Under the pieces are notes generated by a model. That model was given only the letters and a program-made list of their open reading frames with translations, made no database searches and was not told the DNA's origin. A stretch of DNA of 64,000 nucleotides from assembly GCF_010389155.1 (NCBI RefSeq), contig NC_057769.1, forward strand, positions 27,156,735-27,220,734. The letters are read 5' to 3'. Both the position numbers and the translations under genes were made by a program. Below, one piece after another: positions 1 through 13,651 of this stretch (positions are counted from its first letter, which is position 1; every line of letters begins with the position of its first letter). The DNA comes from Erigeron canadensis (Eukaryota > Streptophyta > Magnoliopsida > Asterales > Asteraceae).

Positions 1-3000
1 CCATAAAGAAAGGCATTGTTAATGTCAAGTTGGTATATAGGCCAACTATTTTGAACAGCAACAGTGACAAGGCATCTAACTGTAACCATCTTGACTACAG
101 GGGAGAAGGTTTCATCAAAATCAACACCAGCCCTTTGGCTATATCCCTTAGCTACAAGTCTGGCTTTATACCTATCAATGTCCCCATTGGACTTGTATTT
201 CACTTTATACACCCATTTACACCCAATAGGGTTTCTATTGGGTGGCAATTCAGTGAGAGTCCATGTTTCATTTTTATAAAGAGCCTCAATTTCAGAGTTC
301 ATAGCATCTACCCAAAAAGGGTTCTTAGATGCTTCTTCATAAGATGTAGGTTCATGATGTTTATTTAAGTTAGCAACAAAGCAAGCAGTTTCACAGTTAA
401 GCTTAGAATAACATACAAAGTTTGCAATAGAGTGTTTAGTCTTAGTCCCAAGAACAAAGTCATTAAGATTTCTAGGAACCATAGTGTTTCTATTAGACCT
501 TCTAAGAGCAGGAGGGAAGTCAACCCTTTGAGTGGTGTCAAGAACTTCATTAAGATTGGATGTTTCAATGTTGTGACTGCCCTCAGAAATGATATGGTCT
601 TCTAAGGATGTTGCAATTTTTCCAGGATGATGATCCCTGGCAGATTCAACTGTACTACCAGAGGAATCACCATCCCTGCCCTCATCCTCAGTACAAGAAG
701 TTCTCCCTTCATCATTGGGAGTTGGAGCATTAGAGGTCTCATTATTATTTAGAAAAATAAAATCAAACAGTTCTGAAGAACTTTTATTATTACTAGAATC
801 ATAGGTTTTATGTGACTCACTGACCATTTTTAAAGGAAAAATATTTTCATAGAACCTTACATCCCTAGAAAAGAATGTAGTTCTATTATCCAAGCTAAAC
901 AATTTATAACCTTTTTTCTCATTAGAATAGCCAATGAGAACACATTTTTCAGCCCTACTTGAAAACTTATCATTATTATTTAAAATGGTGGAAAAACAGA
1001 GACATCCAAAAGCTCTTAAGTGTGAGAGATTTGGTTCTTTATTAAAGATAAATTCATAAGGGGACTTTCCAGAGAGCACAAAGGATGGTAACCTGTTAAT
1101 CAAGTAAGTAGCAGTTAAGATACAATCAGACCAGAGATATAGGGGTAACCCCCCTTGAAACATAAGGGCTCTTGCAACATTAAGCAAGTGCCTATGTTTC
1201 CTTTCAACAATGCCATTCTGCTGTGGTGTATAAGTACAAGAAGTTTGATGAATTATGCCATGTTGATTAAAAAATTCATTCATTTTATGATTGACAAACT
1301 CACTCCCATTGTCACTTCTGACAACCTTGATCTTTCTTTTGAATTGGTTTTGTAACAGATTGTAAAAAATTTTAAAATTCTCAAGGGTTTCATCCTTTGA
1401 TTTTAAAAGAAAGACCCAAACACCTCTTGTATGATCATCAACAATGGTAAGGAAAAATTTGAATCCTTCTTTACTTTGGACCTTATAAGGTCCCCACAAG
1501 TCAAGGTGCACAAGTTCACCAAGAGAATTGGACTTGTGCACACTTAAAGGAAAAGGATCCCTGGTTTGTTTGGCCTTGTGGCAGATCTCACATGGAGAAG
1601 CATGAATGACATCCAGATTCAACTTTCTTTTAAGAACAAGAAGAACAGGGTCAGAAGGATGACCTAACCTGTTATGCCAGGTCTGAGCAGATAAATGACA
1701 TTGAAATCTAGCATGATTACTAAGAATTTCTTTACCTTTAAAATTATGTTTGAAAAAATAAAGACCATCAGATTGTTTACCACTCCCAATCACTTTCTTT
1801 GTGTGTAAGTCCTGTATCACACAACTATCTTGATCAAAACCTATGAAAGCTTTACTATCTCTAGTGAGACTATGCACAGATAAGAGATTAACACAATATT
1901 CGGGAACATATAGGACACCAAACAATACAATGTCTTTATCAAGTCTAAGGTCACCAATTTTCAGTATTCTGGCATTGGTGCCATTTGGGTGTCCAACAGT
2001 CAAACCAAGACCAGAAATATCATGCACATTAAACATATTAGTATCATCACAAGACATATGCTTATTAGCACCAGAATCATAAATCCACCCATTTTTATAC
2101 TTAATGCAAGTTTGAGTGGAATTAGAGCAAAAAAATCTGTCAAAATTGGAGTTAAAATAGTAGTTAGAGTTAAAGAGAATACCTGCCATATTGGCATGTA
2201 CTCCACTTGAAGAAGGTTTATCATTTAGAAGAGACATCAACTTAGCATACTCATCATGAGTAAGAGTGATAGAACCAGCAGAAGTGTTGGGAGAGGGTGG
2301 TCCACTTGTAGAGGTGGAAGCCACATTAGAACCAGAACCATGAGGAACAGAAACAGCATTGTGACTGGTCAGGGGTTTGTTAAAATGAGACTGAGACACA
2401 TTTCTCCTGGCTGCAGTGTTCCTGCCATAGCCAGGAGGATAACCAACAACATCATAACACCTATCAAGAGTATGGCCATATTTGAGACACCCACTGCATT
2501 GGAGATTAAGATTAGGTCCTCTTCTTGTTTCAAAATTCCTGTTGTTTTCATGAATTCTGTTGCTAAAACTTTTATTTCCAAAGGATTTTTTTACATTTTC
2601 TGATGACTTGACAAAGAAAGCATTATTTTGAATTTTTGAAAAAGATTCAGAAGTTGGAATACCCCTGTGTGACTTCTCTCTAGAATTGAGAGCAAAAGCA
2701 CTCTTGACACTAGGCAGTGGGTCTCTGGTCAGTATGTTACTTCTTATAGGTAGATAAGTTTCATCAAGACCCATTAGAAATTGCATAAGCTTCAATAGTT
2801 GTTGATGATCCTGTATTTCCTTAGAAGCATTACAGGTACAAGTTGGCAATTTCACAAGGGCATCAAACTGTTTCCAGAGAGAGTTCAATTTGTGATAGTA
2901 TTCAGAAATAGGAGAGCCATTTTGAGTCAAAGAGTGAATTTTGTGATGCAAATTGAATGTAATAGATCCATCAACTTTGTCATATGTTTCCTTTAATTCT

Positions 3001-3393
3001 TCCCAAACAGTTTTTGCATTTTTAGAAAAGATTTGACCCAAATATAATTCCTCAGTAACACAACTTAAAATCCAAGACAGAACAACAGAGTTACACCTGT
3101 CCCACTACTTAGACAAAACATCATTATCTAGGTTTAACACAAGTTCCAGTTACAAATCCCATTTTATTTTTAGTTTCAAGAGCTAATTCCATAGCACGAG
3201 CCCAAACTTTGTAATTTTCTGTCCCTTTTAGCTTGAAATTAATCAGAGGTGTACCAACAGTATCACTAGCATGTAAGTAAAGTTCATCACCAAAATCCAA
3301 TTTACTAATAAGAGTTCCAAACACATTAACAGTTTCATCAAGTCCATCATTAATATTATCATCAATAACATTCTCATTAATAACATCAGCCAT
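1..3393 (-). pseudogene. copia gag-pol, damaged in gag, pol open to window edge
   Basis: ATG at 3393 opens Gag (begins MADVINEN). Reading on: CX2CX4HX4C zinc knuckle near 2458-2498, aspartic protease DSGA near 2070-2085, GAG-pre-integrase H-N-R-LGH near 1660, integrase catalytic core with DLWGPY near 1490, DNGSEF near 1305 and VERKHRH near 1200, a variable linker (about 330-850), and RT from about 300 leftward, ending inside the NNAFLYG motif. Two lesions are seen, both in gag at 3070-3135: one surplus nucleotide shifts the frame so that it stops at 3124, and an in-frame TAG lies at about 3110 where a Gln codon is expected from the sister element. I read most of the minus strand from there to base 1 and found no further stop. 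Apart from this patch the copy looks close to intact. RT, RNase H and the 3' LTR are not in the window. Confidence 0.88.
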
Positions 3394-4095
3394 TGCAACA
3401 ACAGAGAACAGAAAGTAGCATACAACAACAACAACAAGAAATAAACACCCTAAAGAGCAACAAGATAAAGAACTAGATTCAGGAGCACTGAAGTGCCCAA
3501 GACAAGTATTATCTATAGCCCTCTCTTCTACCAAGATGAAAAGTTAATACTAATAAGAAATAATAACAAGCAGCCACAGATATAAATCAAAAGAAAATAA
3601 ACAAACACAGATAGCAAGTACACAAGTAGAAAGAGGTCCCAATCTATAAGCCAAACCCTTGACACTCAGAGCCCTCCAAGTATCAAGAAATTTGCTACTG
3701 AAAGGGTAGGTAAGAAGACTCACAGAGGGTAATCCAACAGTATATCCACAGCAACACTTAAGAGACAGGCAATGATTAAAGATAATCAAAAAATGATAAA
3801 TGAATCTACTCCAAAGGCAGATCTGCAACTCTTAAGAAAGAGGAGACCCACACTCAAGCAGATATAATATAATCAATCCAACTTTCCCACAGTCTTATGA
3901 AAGATGAGGAAAAGAATGAGAAAATATGAGAATCAATCGATTTAGTACAAGAACCCTAGAGAGAGCAGTACAAAGTCGAGATGATATGCGGAAAGGAAGA
4001 AGTATATAATCAATCGATTTTTGGGATGAACCCTAGAAAGGAGAAAATCCCCAAATCGAGATAGATACAGATTAAATTAGTTTTTGACTAACCTG

Positions 4096-4107
4096 GCTCT
4101 GATACCA
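4096..4107 (-). other. Primer binding site of copia element
   Basis: On the minus strand TGGTATCAGAGC follows the LTR end directly. This is the standard match to the 3' end of plant initiator Met-tRNA, used to prime minus-strand cDNA synthesis. Confidence 0.9.
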
Positions 4108-4715
4108 TGTTAAAATTACTTAAAGTTTATGTAAAACTCAATCATAATACAAGATTGCTTAATAACAAGAGAAAAATATATGTAGATACTCATTATATCA
4201 GATTAGAAAATAAAAGTTTAATACATATTTTAACCTAAACATTAAAACTTTAAAATAGTTTTTAACAAATAGAAAAATACAGAAAAGGAAAATGAACAAA
4301 CTCTCATCTCTCACTACTACTAACGGTTAACAAGAAAACGGCTAAAAGAAAATAACGAAATGTTAGAAACCCTAGGTGATGGGATTGGTGACATTATATA
4401 GGAGGTGTGGTGTCAGCAGCAGCCATGTATCTTCTTTCCTTAAAATCAGCAACCATCCTTCTTCTTTAGTGTGTCCAGCTCCAGTCCTCCAATTCTTACT
4501 TACAGCATTTGGCATAATAGGTCCTTAAAGAAAATAAACTTTAGTTACTGCACAGGAAATAAAGTAAGTAAAAAGATGCATAAACAAAGACAATTAAGCC
4601 AATCCTTCCAACATCTGGCCCGGGATTATAAGTCCAAACCCATTAATAAACTTACATATTAAGGCTACTGGCCCATTTTTTTGGTAGATAAATCAATCAT
4701 GGTCTATCGTTAACA
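4108..4715 (-). repeat. 5' LTR of the left copia element
   Basis: The inner border is fixed by the primer binding site: the LTR ends ...TTTTAACA on the minus strand. The outer border is placed at 4715 because TGTTAA there forms the inverted partner of TTAACA; it is not confirmed, since the other LTR is outside the window. A TATATAA box on the minus strand at 4394-4400 would separate a U3 of about 315 bp from R-U5. The inner edge is sure, the outer edge is an inference. Confidence 0.7.
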
Positions 4716-5805
4716 AATATATTTCGATATATTGGTGTTTCTAATATTACATACTTATACAACGATACACGTATGCCAATGAGTCGGGTTCAAGTAATTA
4801 CGGACCTGATTATAAAAGCTGTTAACAAAGTATCAAAATCCGGGTTTGCAGGTTTATATATGTAATTACTTACGAGGAACAGGTACCCCCATCTAGTTTA
4901 GAGAATAATTATGTAAGTAATATAATATAATATACAATATTAGGGTGGTTTTCCCCTTCTTACTTTTCATCCAAATACACTAGAATACCATCATAAATGA
5001 AAAAAATGCACCAAAATTTACTTCTCATTTAAGACAATCTTGATATCATATTTACATTAAGCTAAATGTCTATATATAGTTCCATTTGTACGCGTCCTAG
5101 TGTGTCATATTCTATCACATAACACTTGTTACTGGTTTTTTATATTTATGTGGTCGTAGAAAACAATAAATACAAAAATGATAATCGAGTATGTTTTGAA
5201 GTGTCTATTCGAAAAGATTAGTTTTGTTTGTGTTCTAAGCAAAATAAGAGAATATGTTAATTATATCTTTTTCAATCATCTTATTGATTTTGATGCCTTT
5301 AAACTTTACTCAAAGCTTAACATTACTTTTCTCGATGCCCTACGTACTTAACATCACCACTTGCACATGTCAAACTCATTTTAGTCCTCACAAAGATGAA
5401 TACTTATGGAATCATAAATTAGTCATTCAGTCATAATAAAATTTTTGATTAAAATAACGTTTGGATGACGTAAATGTTCCTCTTAAATTTGTTAAAATGG
5501 ACTTTATTAAAATCGGACCATATAATGATATGAAAAAGCATATATAAACTAAGAAATAATTGTAAAACAATAACTAACTACTTTACCATCCCATCATTGA
5601 CTTGATGTTGTAAAATGACTAGCCAATAAGATTAAGTCAAAACGGGTAAATTTTAGTATGTGAAGTCCAAATAAATTTGGTTGATCGGAGTAACGTTTTC
5701 TGATAAATATTATTTAAAATGGAACATTATTTAGTGACTCGCTCGCATTCTTGTAAGCATTGTATAAAAAGCCGACGATCGGTTAAAAAATATCAACTGA
5801 ATAAG
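4716..5805. other. Intergenic, no gene seen
   Basis: AT-rich DNA without an open frame of protein-like composition on either strand. No splice-compatible exon chain, RNA gene or clear terminal-repeat element was recognised. Confidence 0.6.
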
Positions 5806-6019
5806 CAAGGCGGATTTCTTTTGGGCGGGCCCGGGCCCCTCCGTTTTTTTTGATCACTAGTATATTTTTAACAGTAATTTGTTCGAAAATTTATTTTTGT
5901 TAGTGTTATTTTTGTTCTCTTGTGACTTTCGGTCCCCTCTAATTATTTTTCTTAGTGTTATATCTTGGTCACATGACTTTCGGCCCATTCTACTAAACGG
6001 ATTTTAAGATCCGCCACTA
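5806..6019. mobile_element. hAT-type MITE (214 bp)
   Basis: Ends are CAAGGCGGAT on the left and the complement of TAGTGGCGGAT on the right, similar to the CAGGGGCGGATCC ends of many plant hAT MITEs. Flanking 8-mers TGAATAAG (5798-5805) and TGAATGAG (6020-6027) agree at 7 of 8 positions, as expected for an aged hAT target-site duplication. Inside, a stretch with TTGTG/GTCAC-ACTTTCGG is imperfectly repeated (about 5900-5990). No coding capacity. Confidence 0.65.
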
Positions 6020-6027
6020 TGAATGAG

Positions 6028-9000
6028 ACAGTGAGATTATGAATTTGTTTGGCGTTTGATGGGTTGGTGACCAGAAATGTCAAAACAAATAGTTCAAATG
6101 ATATCCGTACTCAAAAAACACATATGAGCTCCCTAAGCTAATTAAAAAGACATTTTCGAGATAAGGTGGTTTGCTAGATTGGGTATAAGTTTTGTCTCCA
6201 ACATGTCTTATTATGCCAAGTGAGTTTAGTTGATCTATTTTTTGTGAAGTAGATAATGACCGGTGTCAGGAAGCATCCATGTGAGAGGTGTTCTTGTCAA
6301 ACTACATTTGTACAACTTCTTAAGTTACGACTCTATCTAAATGTCAATTACAAGATAAATTGGAATCACAATGGGTCGTTTAGGTTTAGTTCAATAGCAT
6401 TAAACGGGAATTAAGATATTTAAGGGCTTGTCGATCTTGAATCTTAATTAGCGCATCCGATCCCGAACACATGTATGAATTAAAGCTTTTTGATAGATTT
6501 AGCCTTCGAGGTTGAAAAATAAAATATTATTGTGTTAAAAATTTTGTTTAGATGCAATTAGTTTTACCTTTTAATTGAAAGAAAAAACTACAATATAAAA
6601 CACTACTAGAGATAGCGTTTCAAAAAATTTTAGTTTGGATGAAACTAGTTTTTAAAATTCTATAAATATTTTCAAACTTGCATCTACAATTATCATATCA
6701 ATCACATTTTTAAAGTAAAAAATCTTTAACTAACCGCGACTTAAAAGATACAACTTATAGCTCCAAGTCTTCAACTAAAAGTTACAATTGCAAACTGCAG
6801 TTATAAAATACAATACAGTTGTTTTTGTCGAACATACCCATTAATATAGGGTGATTTGGTTTTTAAGGATGACTCTAGTCAACAACTAGGTACCTAAAGT
6901 TCTAATTATCCAAGTATTCGTATGTTTATAGGATAGAAGATGATTTGTAAAAAATGGTTGATTTTTGTTCTCTTTTTTATGTGTAATGATACATAGAAGT
7001 TATCGAAATACTCTCTCTCTTTTTCTTTTTTGTGTTTTCTTTTGTTAATTTTTCTCCAAATCAGACTTTAAGCTTTATGTTTGTTTCATTTTTCTTCAAA
7101 AACCGAACTTGGATCTTGCTATAATAACAAATTTATAAACAACTAACACGAACATGGTTCCAAATTGTGCATTGGGTTCATTGATGAGTATATGTTAAAT
7201 AATCTATCTACAGAAAAACTACATGCAAAAACCGTGGGCCACTTCTGACAACCATCCCACCAACCTTTATCAAAATATTAACAAAATAGTACAAAAATAA
7301 TTTTATCTTAAAAGAAGTATATAAAAGAAAAAATTATCTACCCCTGTAGCTTGTGCTTGAATGAAACCATGCATAAACAAAAGCAAAGGAGATTAATCAC
7401 CGTAGGAGTAATAAGTCACTTTGACATTATTTATCTATAATCCGTTATAAAATATATTGGTTTCACTATATTAAGAAATTCAGTATTTTTTTCAATATCA
7501 TCAAACTAACCTTAAATGACCTTAACAAATATATTTAAAATGGTTAATTTTTACACCATATTATTTTTTTTATCTAATCCTCAACTTATATTTAGAATGA
7601 TAATTACCACAATTAGATGTCTCGCTACATCTCATGAAAGTAACTCAAACAACTTGTATAACTGTCACAACATCTCACGTGATATATACTATTATCGCTG
7701 TAACGCGGAGACACCCTTCTAGTTATTTTATAATGTTGATCTCTTCAAAAATCGAGATTAGTATTTGGATTTACCTCATAATAATATGCAGTAAAATATT
7801 TATTCAGAACTAAAAATGAACGTCTTTAGAAATAATCTTAACTTAACAAATAAACGTTAATCTATTTACTATTTTTCCAACAAACATATATAATCTAGCT
7901 AAATCTTACCAGGCACTAGCCATAGTTAATTATACTTTTAAATATGTTTTGGTGGGTTTTCATGATTTTCAACATTTAAGCGTAAACTTGTTTGACAAGA
8001 TAATTATCTTCTTTTTAATTAAAACTACCCTATTTTAATTTCCATTTATAGATTTGTGAAGTAACTATAAGCAAAATATTCATATTCCCGAAACTTGGAA
8101 AAAATAAGTCGTCATAAAGTCGTACTTATCCACTTCACTTCTCATTTGCCCATGAGAAAATCTGTTCCTAATATTGCTCATTCACTTAAGATTCACGACT
8201 TTTTGGATTTTGGAAGATTATAACTCTCAATTTACTTTTATTTTAATGAGCATTGTGACGGAATTTCATAACTACTTTTGCAGATAAACACATTATATTG
8301 GTAATGTGTCAAAAATATATTATGAGATTCTGTCGATTGTTTTGAAACCATATCGAAAAATCAATGTTAATTAAATTAGAATAAAAAATCGGTTTATTTT
8401 TATGGGTTTAATTTTTTTGTAAGGATAATTTCGGTAGTTAGGAATAAGATGTGTAAAATATAAGGTAAATGTAAAGGGTATTATGAGAATAAAAAATATG
8501 CTTAAACTTAATTTGAATACCTTTTATAAAAGTTTATAGATAATTTTGACCATCGACAAATTATCAAATCTCCTTTCGTTTCACACTTTCACCTAAATAA
8601 GTTGTAAGAAGCTTTTACTTCTATGCAAGTGAGAGTGCTTTATATCGTAAACTCGGTTAACTTTTATTATCTTAAATATATATTTTGGTTAAATGTTTTA
8701 TCTTCATTAACTCTTTATTTTAAACAACATCATCTTCGTTAACTTGATTCTTTTATATAATTTTATATGATATGATATAAAATATTTATTGTAGCTATAT
8801 TATTTAATGTATATTATATTATTATATTATATATTTATTGTAATTAATATTCATATTCTATTAGAATTAATTACTTGATTTATTTAATTTATAAAAAAAA
8901 AACAAAAAATACTTGGTGTATTTAATATCTGTATTTGATATCTTATCCATATTTAAATCCAATAAAGATAAAACAAAAATCCTAATTACTCGTATTAACT

Positions 9001-9090
9001 ACTACTCCTAATCCATTCCATAAAAATTTATCCAAAAATCCTAATTTGACTAAATTCCCAATTCTACACCTACACAAACTCCTTCATCAC
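6028..9090. other. Intergenic region upstream of fructokinase, no gene seen
   Basis: About 3 kb of AT-rich sequence. Short open frames such as 7516-7722 have no recognisable protein features and stop often in all frames. The last few hundred bases should contain the fructokinase promoter; only the TATA box was assigned. Confidence 0.6.
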
Positions 9091-9095
9091 TTCCA

Positions 9096-9104
9096 CTATA
9101 TATA
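9096..9104 (+). promoter_or_regulatory. TATA box of fructokinase gene
   Basis: TATATATAC-like stretch about 100 bp before the start codon; transcription would begin near 9130 and give a leader of about 70 nt rich in CA and CT, typical for plant 5' leaders. Position-based inference. Confidence 0.5.
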
Positions 9105-9198
9105 CAATACACCAACCTATACATACACCCCGATCTATATACACATATACAAACATCTCCCCTGTTTTCAAATCTCTCTCAAAACTTCAACAAAAAAA

Positions 9199-12100
9199 AT
9201 GGCATCAAACGGATCATCAACCAAACCCCACCACCCACTAATCGTCAGTTTCGGCGAGATGTTAATCGACTTCGTCCCGACCGTCTCCGGCGTGTCGTTG
9301 GCGGAAGCACCGGGGTTCTTGAAAGCACCAGGCGGAGCTCCGGCGAACGTGGCAATAGCGGTTCAAAGACTAGGTGGGCGATCAGCGTTTGTGGGGAAAC
9401 TAGGTGACGATGAGTTTGGTCATATGTTGGCCGGAATATTGAAAGAAAATGGAGTTAACGGTGACGGAATATGCTTTGATGAAGGAGCTAGGACGGCGTT
9501 AGCTTTTGTGACGTTGAAAGCTGACGGAGAACGTGAGTTTATGTTTTATCGGAATCCGAGTGCTGATATGTTGTTGACTCCTGATGAATTGAATCTTGAT
9601 CTTATTAGATCTGTAAGTTTCTCTCTTTTTTCTTTTTTTTTTGTCATTATATATTTTTGCTTATTATTATGATGATTATTATGATTTTTTTGAACATATG
9701 ATTATAATTGATTATTAATATCATTATAGTTGTAGAAGTAGTAGTAGATTTTGTATCTATCTATATATATTTGTGATGTCATTTTGTAATCTGAGAGGAT
9801 GGTGAGGAGCGTGTAATTTACGCGCTTTTTTGGAATATGTTTTACTTGGTTAATCATAAAAATGCATTTTTGTTACCAGATTTATTGTGACAGAAAATAA
9901 AAAATTCAAATAGTAAATGGCGAAAAATTCTTTATCTAATGCAATAATGTTTTTAAGTTTATCATTTACATTTGATATCTTTTTAGTATTTTCACACTAG
10001 ATGTTTAGTTACTTGGAGGTCCAACTAGTTTCAAAATATATGGATGTAGCTTTTAAAGATTTTGATTTTTTTTTATAGTTGATTTATGTTTGAGATTTCA
10101 AGTTCTTGATGATAAAAATTTATACATTAAAGTTGATATTTTACATCTAAGCTATATTTATGTATATGATATTTTTATTGGTTAGACGGTGGAGGGTTGA
10201 GTTCACGCGCTTATAGCTTTTATTGCACGCGCACGTCTCCTTTGATTTTTGGTACATGATTAAGTTGTTAAAAAGGCATGATTTTGTTGACTTTCACGAA
10301 TTCAGCGTCATTTTAGGAGAAAATTGTTGAATAGTATAAGCATTATGGATGTTTTGTCTCTCAAAAAGTCCCGAATGCGAGTGTTCATGTTAAGTTATTA
10401 ATTTTATATTAATAAAAAAATAAATCATTTACAACAAAATGTCTTAAAAAAAGGATAGGTATTAAGTTTTATACTCTATTTTTTAAAAATTTTTTGATTC
10501 ACAAGTTGATATTCTCTTTTGATTTTAATTTGGGTGGTGTAGTCATGCATATATATAAAAACATAATGCATCCAAGAGGAATATTGCCAAAAGAATTCAG
10601 ATAATCCAAAGATCCTAGTTTAAAACTATATTGGTTTATGATGTGTAGTTATTTAGTAATTTTGCGAAGTTGTTGGCTTCAAAGCAATATTAATATGGAA
10701 AATACTGTATTTATTTGGTTTATTGCCAATTAAATTATGTATTTCGAATCTTTGGATATAAATGTACAAGGATCCAATCTCTGTAATATCCTTGTAATAT
10801 ACAAATGTACAAGGATACAAAAAAATGTTTTATTAAAAGGGTATTTACGATTGTGTTTTAAAACATACATTTTGCTAATCGAATGCATTTTCCGAAATCA
10901 TGTTCTTTATCTGTGTTTTTTGGAAATCACCTTTTATATAATTGTTTTTATATTATTTTGTTATAACAAATACAATAGTTAGATACTTTTATACTGTTAT
11001 TACTGATTTGACACATATGATTGAAAGTGTGATATGTACACCTCATCATATTTTTATCGTATACCAATAATACCATCAGTTTATTCAGTTACGATATATA
11101 ATAATAAAAGTTATTTTAGTAACATACGGTTAGAAAAAGATGATATACTATACGTAATACGTTCGTATCCATAATTTTATTTCTCTAATATTAAGATAGA
11201 AATTGTCTATTTTATGTGCATAGTTGTCATAAATAATGGTGGATGTGGAAAATGGAGGGCCCCATCACATTTTTCATGCACTGGATCAAAGAATATAGTG
11301 TGTATCTACACGTGGTTTTGTACTATTGAGTATAGCTAGCAGCAATTTCATTTTTAATTTTTTATTATTATACCAATTTAATTTTTCTTGCGAAAACTTT
11401 TTTAAGGTACTACTCCGTAATATGTTTGGCATTTTGTGTCTAGCTATTTTTGTTTAGGCAAATCTCTTCCTTAATTTATAATTAAGGAATTCATATATTA
11501 TTGTTTAATGAATTTATGTATTGATGTTTTTATTACTGGTTTTACCATTTAATGCAACCATGGTAAAGTCATCAATTGTTTGAAAATGGTGAAACTGATA
11601 ACATGATCAAACATTTTGTAGTTATCCATTTGTGTTATTCATTCATTGGTGGATGGTTAAGTAATTTTCTTAATGAAAGGTGACTTGTAAGTTGTAACAA
11701 TCAAATTTGATAGGTACACATTAAATAATCTTTAGTATATTAATTATTTAGTACAAGTTTACCCCCCAAGAAAAAGACACAATTTTAAAATTAAATTATA
11801 ATTACAAAATCTTTAATTTTTTTTAATACACAGAGTAAGATTTAGTATATTACTCGTAATTATTATTCTCTTGTATTTATTGCCAAGAAATTTGATTTCA
11901 TAGGTTTTTTTCTTCTATTTGTTGTCAAAGTTGGAATTTTATAATATTGTCTTGTATGATACTATTATTTATCAACTGATAAAATCTCAAATAACTTATG
12001 TGGCTTGTTAATTTGCAGGCCAAAGTTTTCCATTATGGTTCAATAAGCTTGATTGTGGAGCCTTGTAGATCAGCACATCTTAAGGCAATGGAGGTAGCAA

Positions 12101-13595
12101 AGGAAGCCGGGGCACTTCTCTCATACGACCCCAATCTCCGTCTGCCATTGTGGCCGTCACCAGAAGAGGCCCGCAAGCAGATCTTGAGTATTTGGGACAA
12201 GGCTGAAGTGATCAAGGTGAGCGATAACGAGCTTGAATTCCTCACAGGAAGTCACAAGATTGATGATGAAGCTGCAATGTCTCTATGGCATCCTAACTTG
12301 AAGCTTCTTTTGGTAACTCTTGGTGACAAAGGTTGCAATTACTACACCAAGGTAATGCTACTATCCCAATTTTATACTCTAAGTACTAAATCTTCTAGCT
12401 AAATACTCGTAATGTATAACTTTTATAACATACTTTTATAACATACTGTACATGTTTTGGATTCCTGGATTTGCAAATTAAACATGAGATTTTTTTTTGG
12501 AATAGCAAAAAAAACATGATTAAAAGTACTAAATACAATGGTTGGTGAGGGTTAATAGCTTAGTATGTTTGACCATTGGTTATATTTTTGGGTTGTGCAA
12601 CTTTTGCTTTCTCAAAATTAAATAATGTCTTATTAAACTAAAGCTATAAGTTAATGAAACATCATCCATCAAGTGGCCCTTGGTGTTTTTAATACAATTA
12701 GTTTAACATATAAAATATTTTTCAAGTTGCTTTTGATAGTACACAAAAGGGGCCATCTTTAACTTTATATCATTAAAAAAAGAATAAAGTCCTAATAATA
12801 TAATGAATGAACCAAAACCTTCATCATCAGTTCTACATATTTGACTATTAATTTCCCTTGCTTTTCATGCCTAAAGTTATAAACTCATTAATCAAAAGTT
12901 TTCAATCTAAGCCTTGGATCTTGAATAAAGTTATAAAAGTAATTTTGTAAAAAAGGTATTAGTTTTACTGTATTAAGATGCCAAAGTAAAGACCAAAGAA
13001 CACATATCATGAGTCTTTGATAGTGTCTTTCACCAGTGATAACTCTTTATTATAGTTTATACGTATATCGTATACGTACATGATGCTTATGTTATATGAA
13101 TCTTGACGATTGCAGCATTTCCATGGGACGGTCGGTGCATTCCCAGTGAAAGCAGTTGACACAACTGGTGCGGGTGACTCTTTCGTTGGTGCCCTCCTAA
13201 CAAAGCTAGTTGATGACCAATCTGTGCTAGAGGTACATAATATTACAAAATCTTTACTTAATTCGATATTACATAAAATAGTTTTTTTAACCCCTTTTAC
13301 AAAAATGGGTCAATTCAAGTTATGTTTTATTTCAAGAGGTCTAACGGGTGAAAGTGCATTTCTGAATGCACACATACCCAATTGACCCATTTTTATTCTA
13401 AATCTTAGAAGTTAGATTACCCTTTTTTCTGCCTCTAAAATTGCATTTGAAATTGAAATGCAGGATGAAGCAAAGTTGAAAGAGATATTGAGATATTCTT
13501 GTGCTTGTGGAGCTATCACCACCACCAAAAAGGGTGCAATTCCGGCCCTTCCATCAGTGGCGGAGGTTCATACCTTCCTCGATGCGCAACATTAG
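9199..13595 (+). CDS. FRK: Fructokinase (pfkB family), 4 exons, 331 aa
   Basis: Phosphorylates fructose with ATP to fructose 6-phosphate, feeding sucrose-derived sugar into glycolysis and starch synthesis. Exons by hand: 9199-9612, 12019-12351, 13116-13232, 13464-13595; all introns are phase 0 with GT-AG ends. The start is the first ATG in a CAACAAAAAAAATGG context; the frame also runs upstream but without another sensible ATG. pfkB signature 1 ([16 protein letters not shown], residues about 41-56) is in exon 1, [10 protein letters not shown] in exon 2, and signature 2 DTTGAGDSF with catalytic Asp270 in exon 3. Length fits cytosolic plant fructokinases (about 320-331 aa) and no plastid transit peptide is seen, so cytosol is inferred. 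Intron 1 is long (2406 nt) and gene-free. Nothing is disrupted. Isoform number cannot be set from the sequence alone. Confidence 0.95.
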
Positions 13596-13645
13596 TAGCA
13601 AATATGTCCATCGTTGTGTCTTTCGTTTTTCTTTTTTTTCCATCA

Positions 13646-13651
13646 AATAAA
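13646..13651 (+). terminator. Possible poly(A) signal of fructokinase
   Basis: AATAAA 51 bases after the stop codon, in a T-rich 3' flank. Plant signals are loose, so this is only a candidate. Confidence 0.4.

Larger units (their letters stand above)
1..4715 (-). mobile_element. Ty1/copia LTR retrotransposon, left end outside window
   Basis: The element reads right to left: 5' LTR (4108-4715), primer binding site directly inside it, a leader of about 0.7 kb, then gag, protease, integrase and the start of reverse transcriptase, where the window ends. Order protease-integrase-RT is the Ty1/copia order. The second LTR, RNase H and target-site duplication lie outside, so the age cannot be estimated here. 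It resembles the copia element at 18-24 kb in its Gag and LTR terminal bases (TGTTAAAA), so the two are probably related families. Confidence 0.93.

Noticed and set aside
1155..2603. Plus-strand open frames within the left copia element
   Set aside because: They are antisense shadows of pol on the minus strand and have no domain of their own.
9046..9198. In-frame N-terminal extension of fructokinase
   Set aside because: It would need a non-ATG (TTG) start, includes the TATA box and encodes a Tyr/His/Pro-rich low-complexity stretch. The ATG at 9199 fits the family start.
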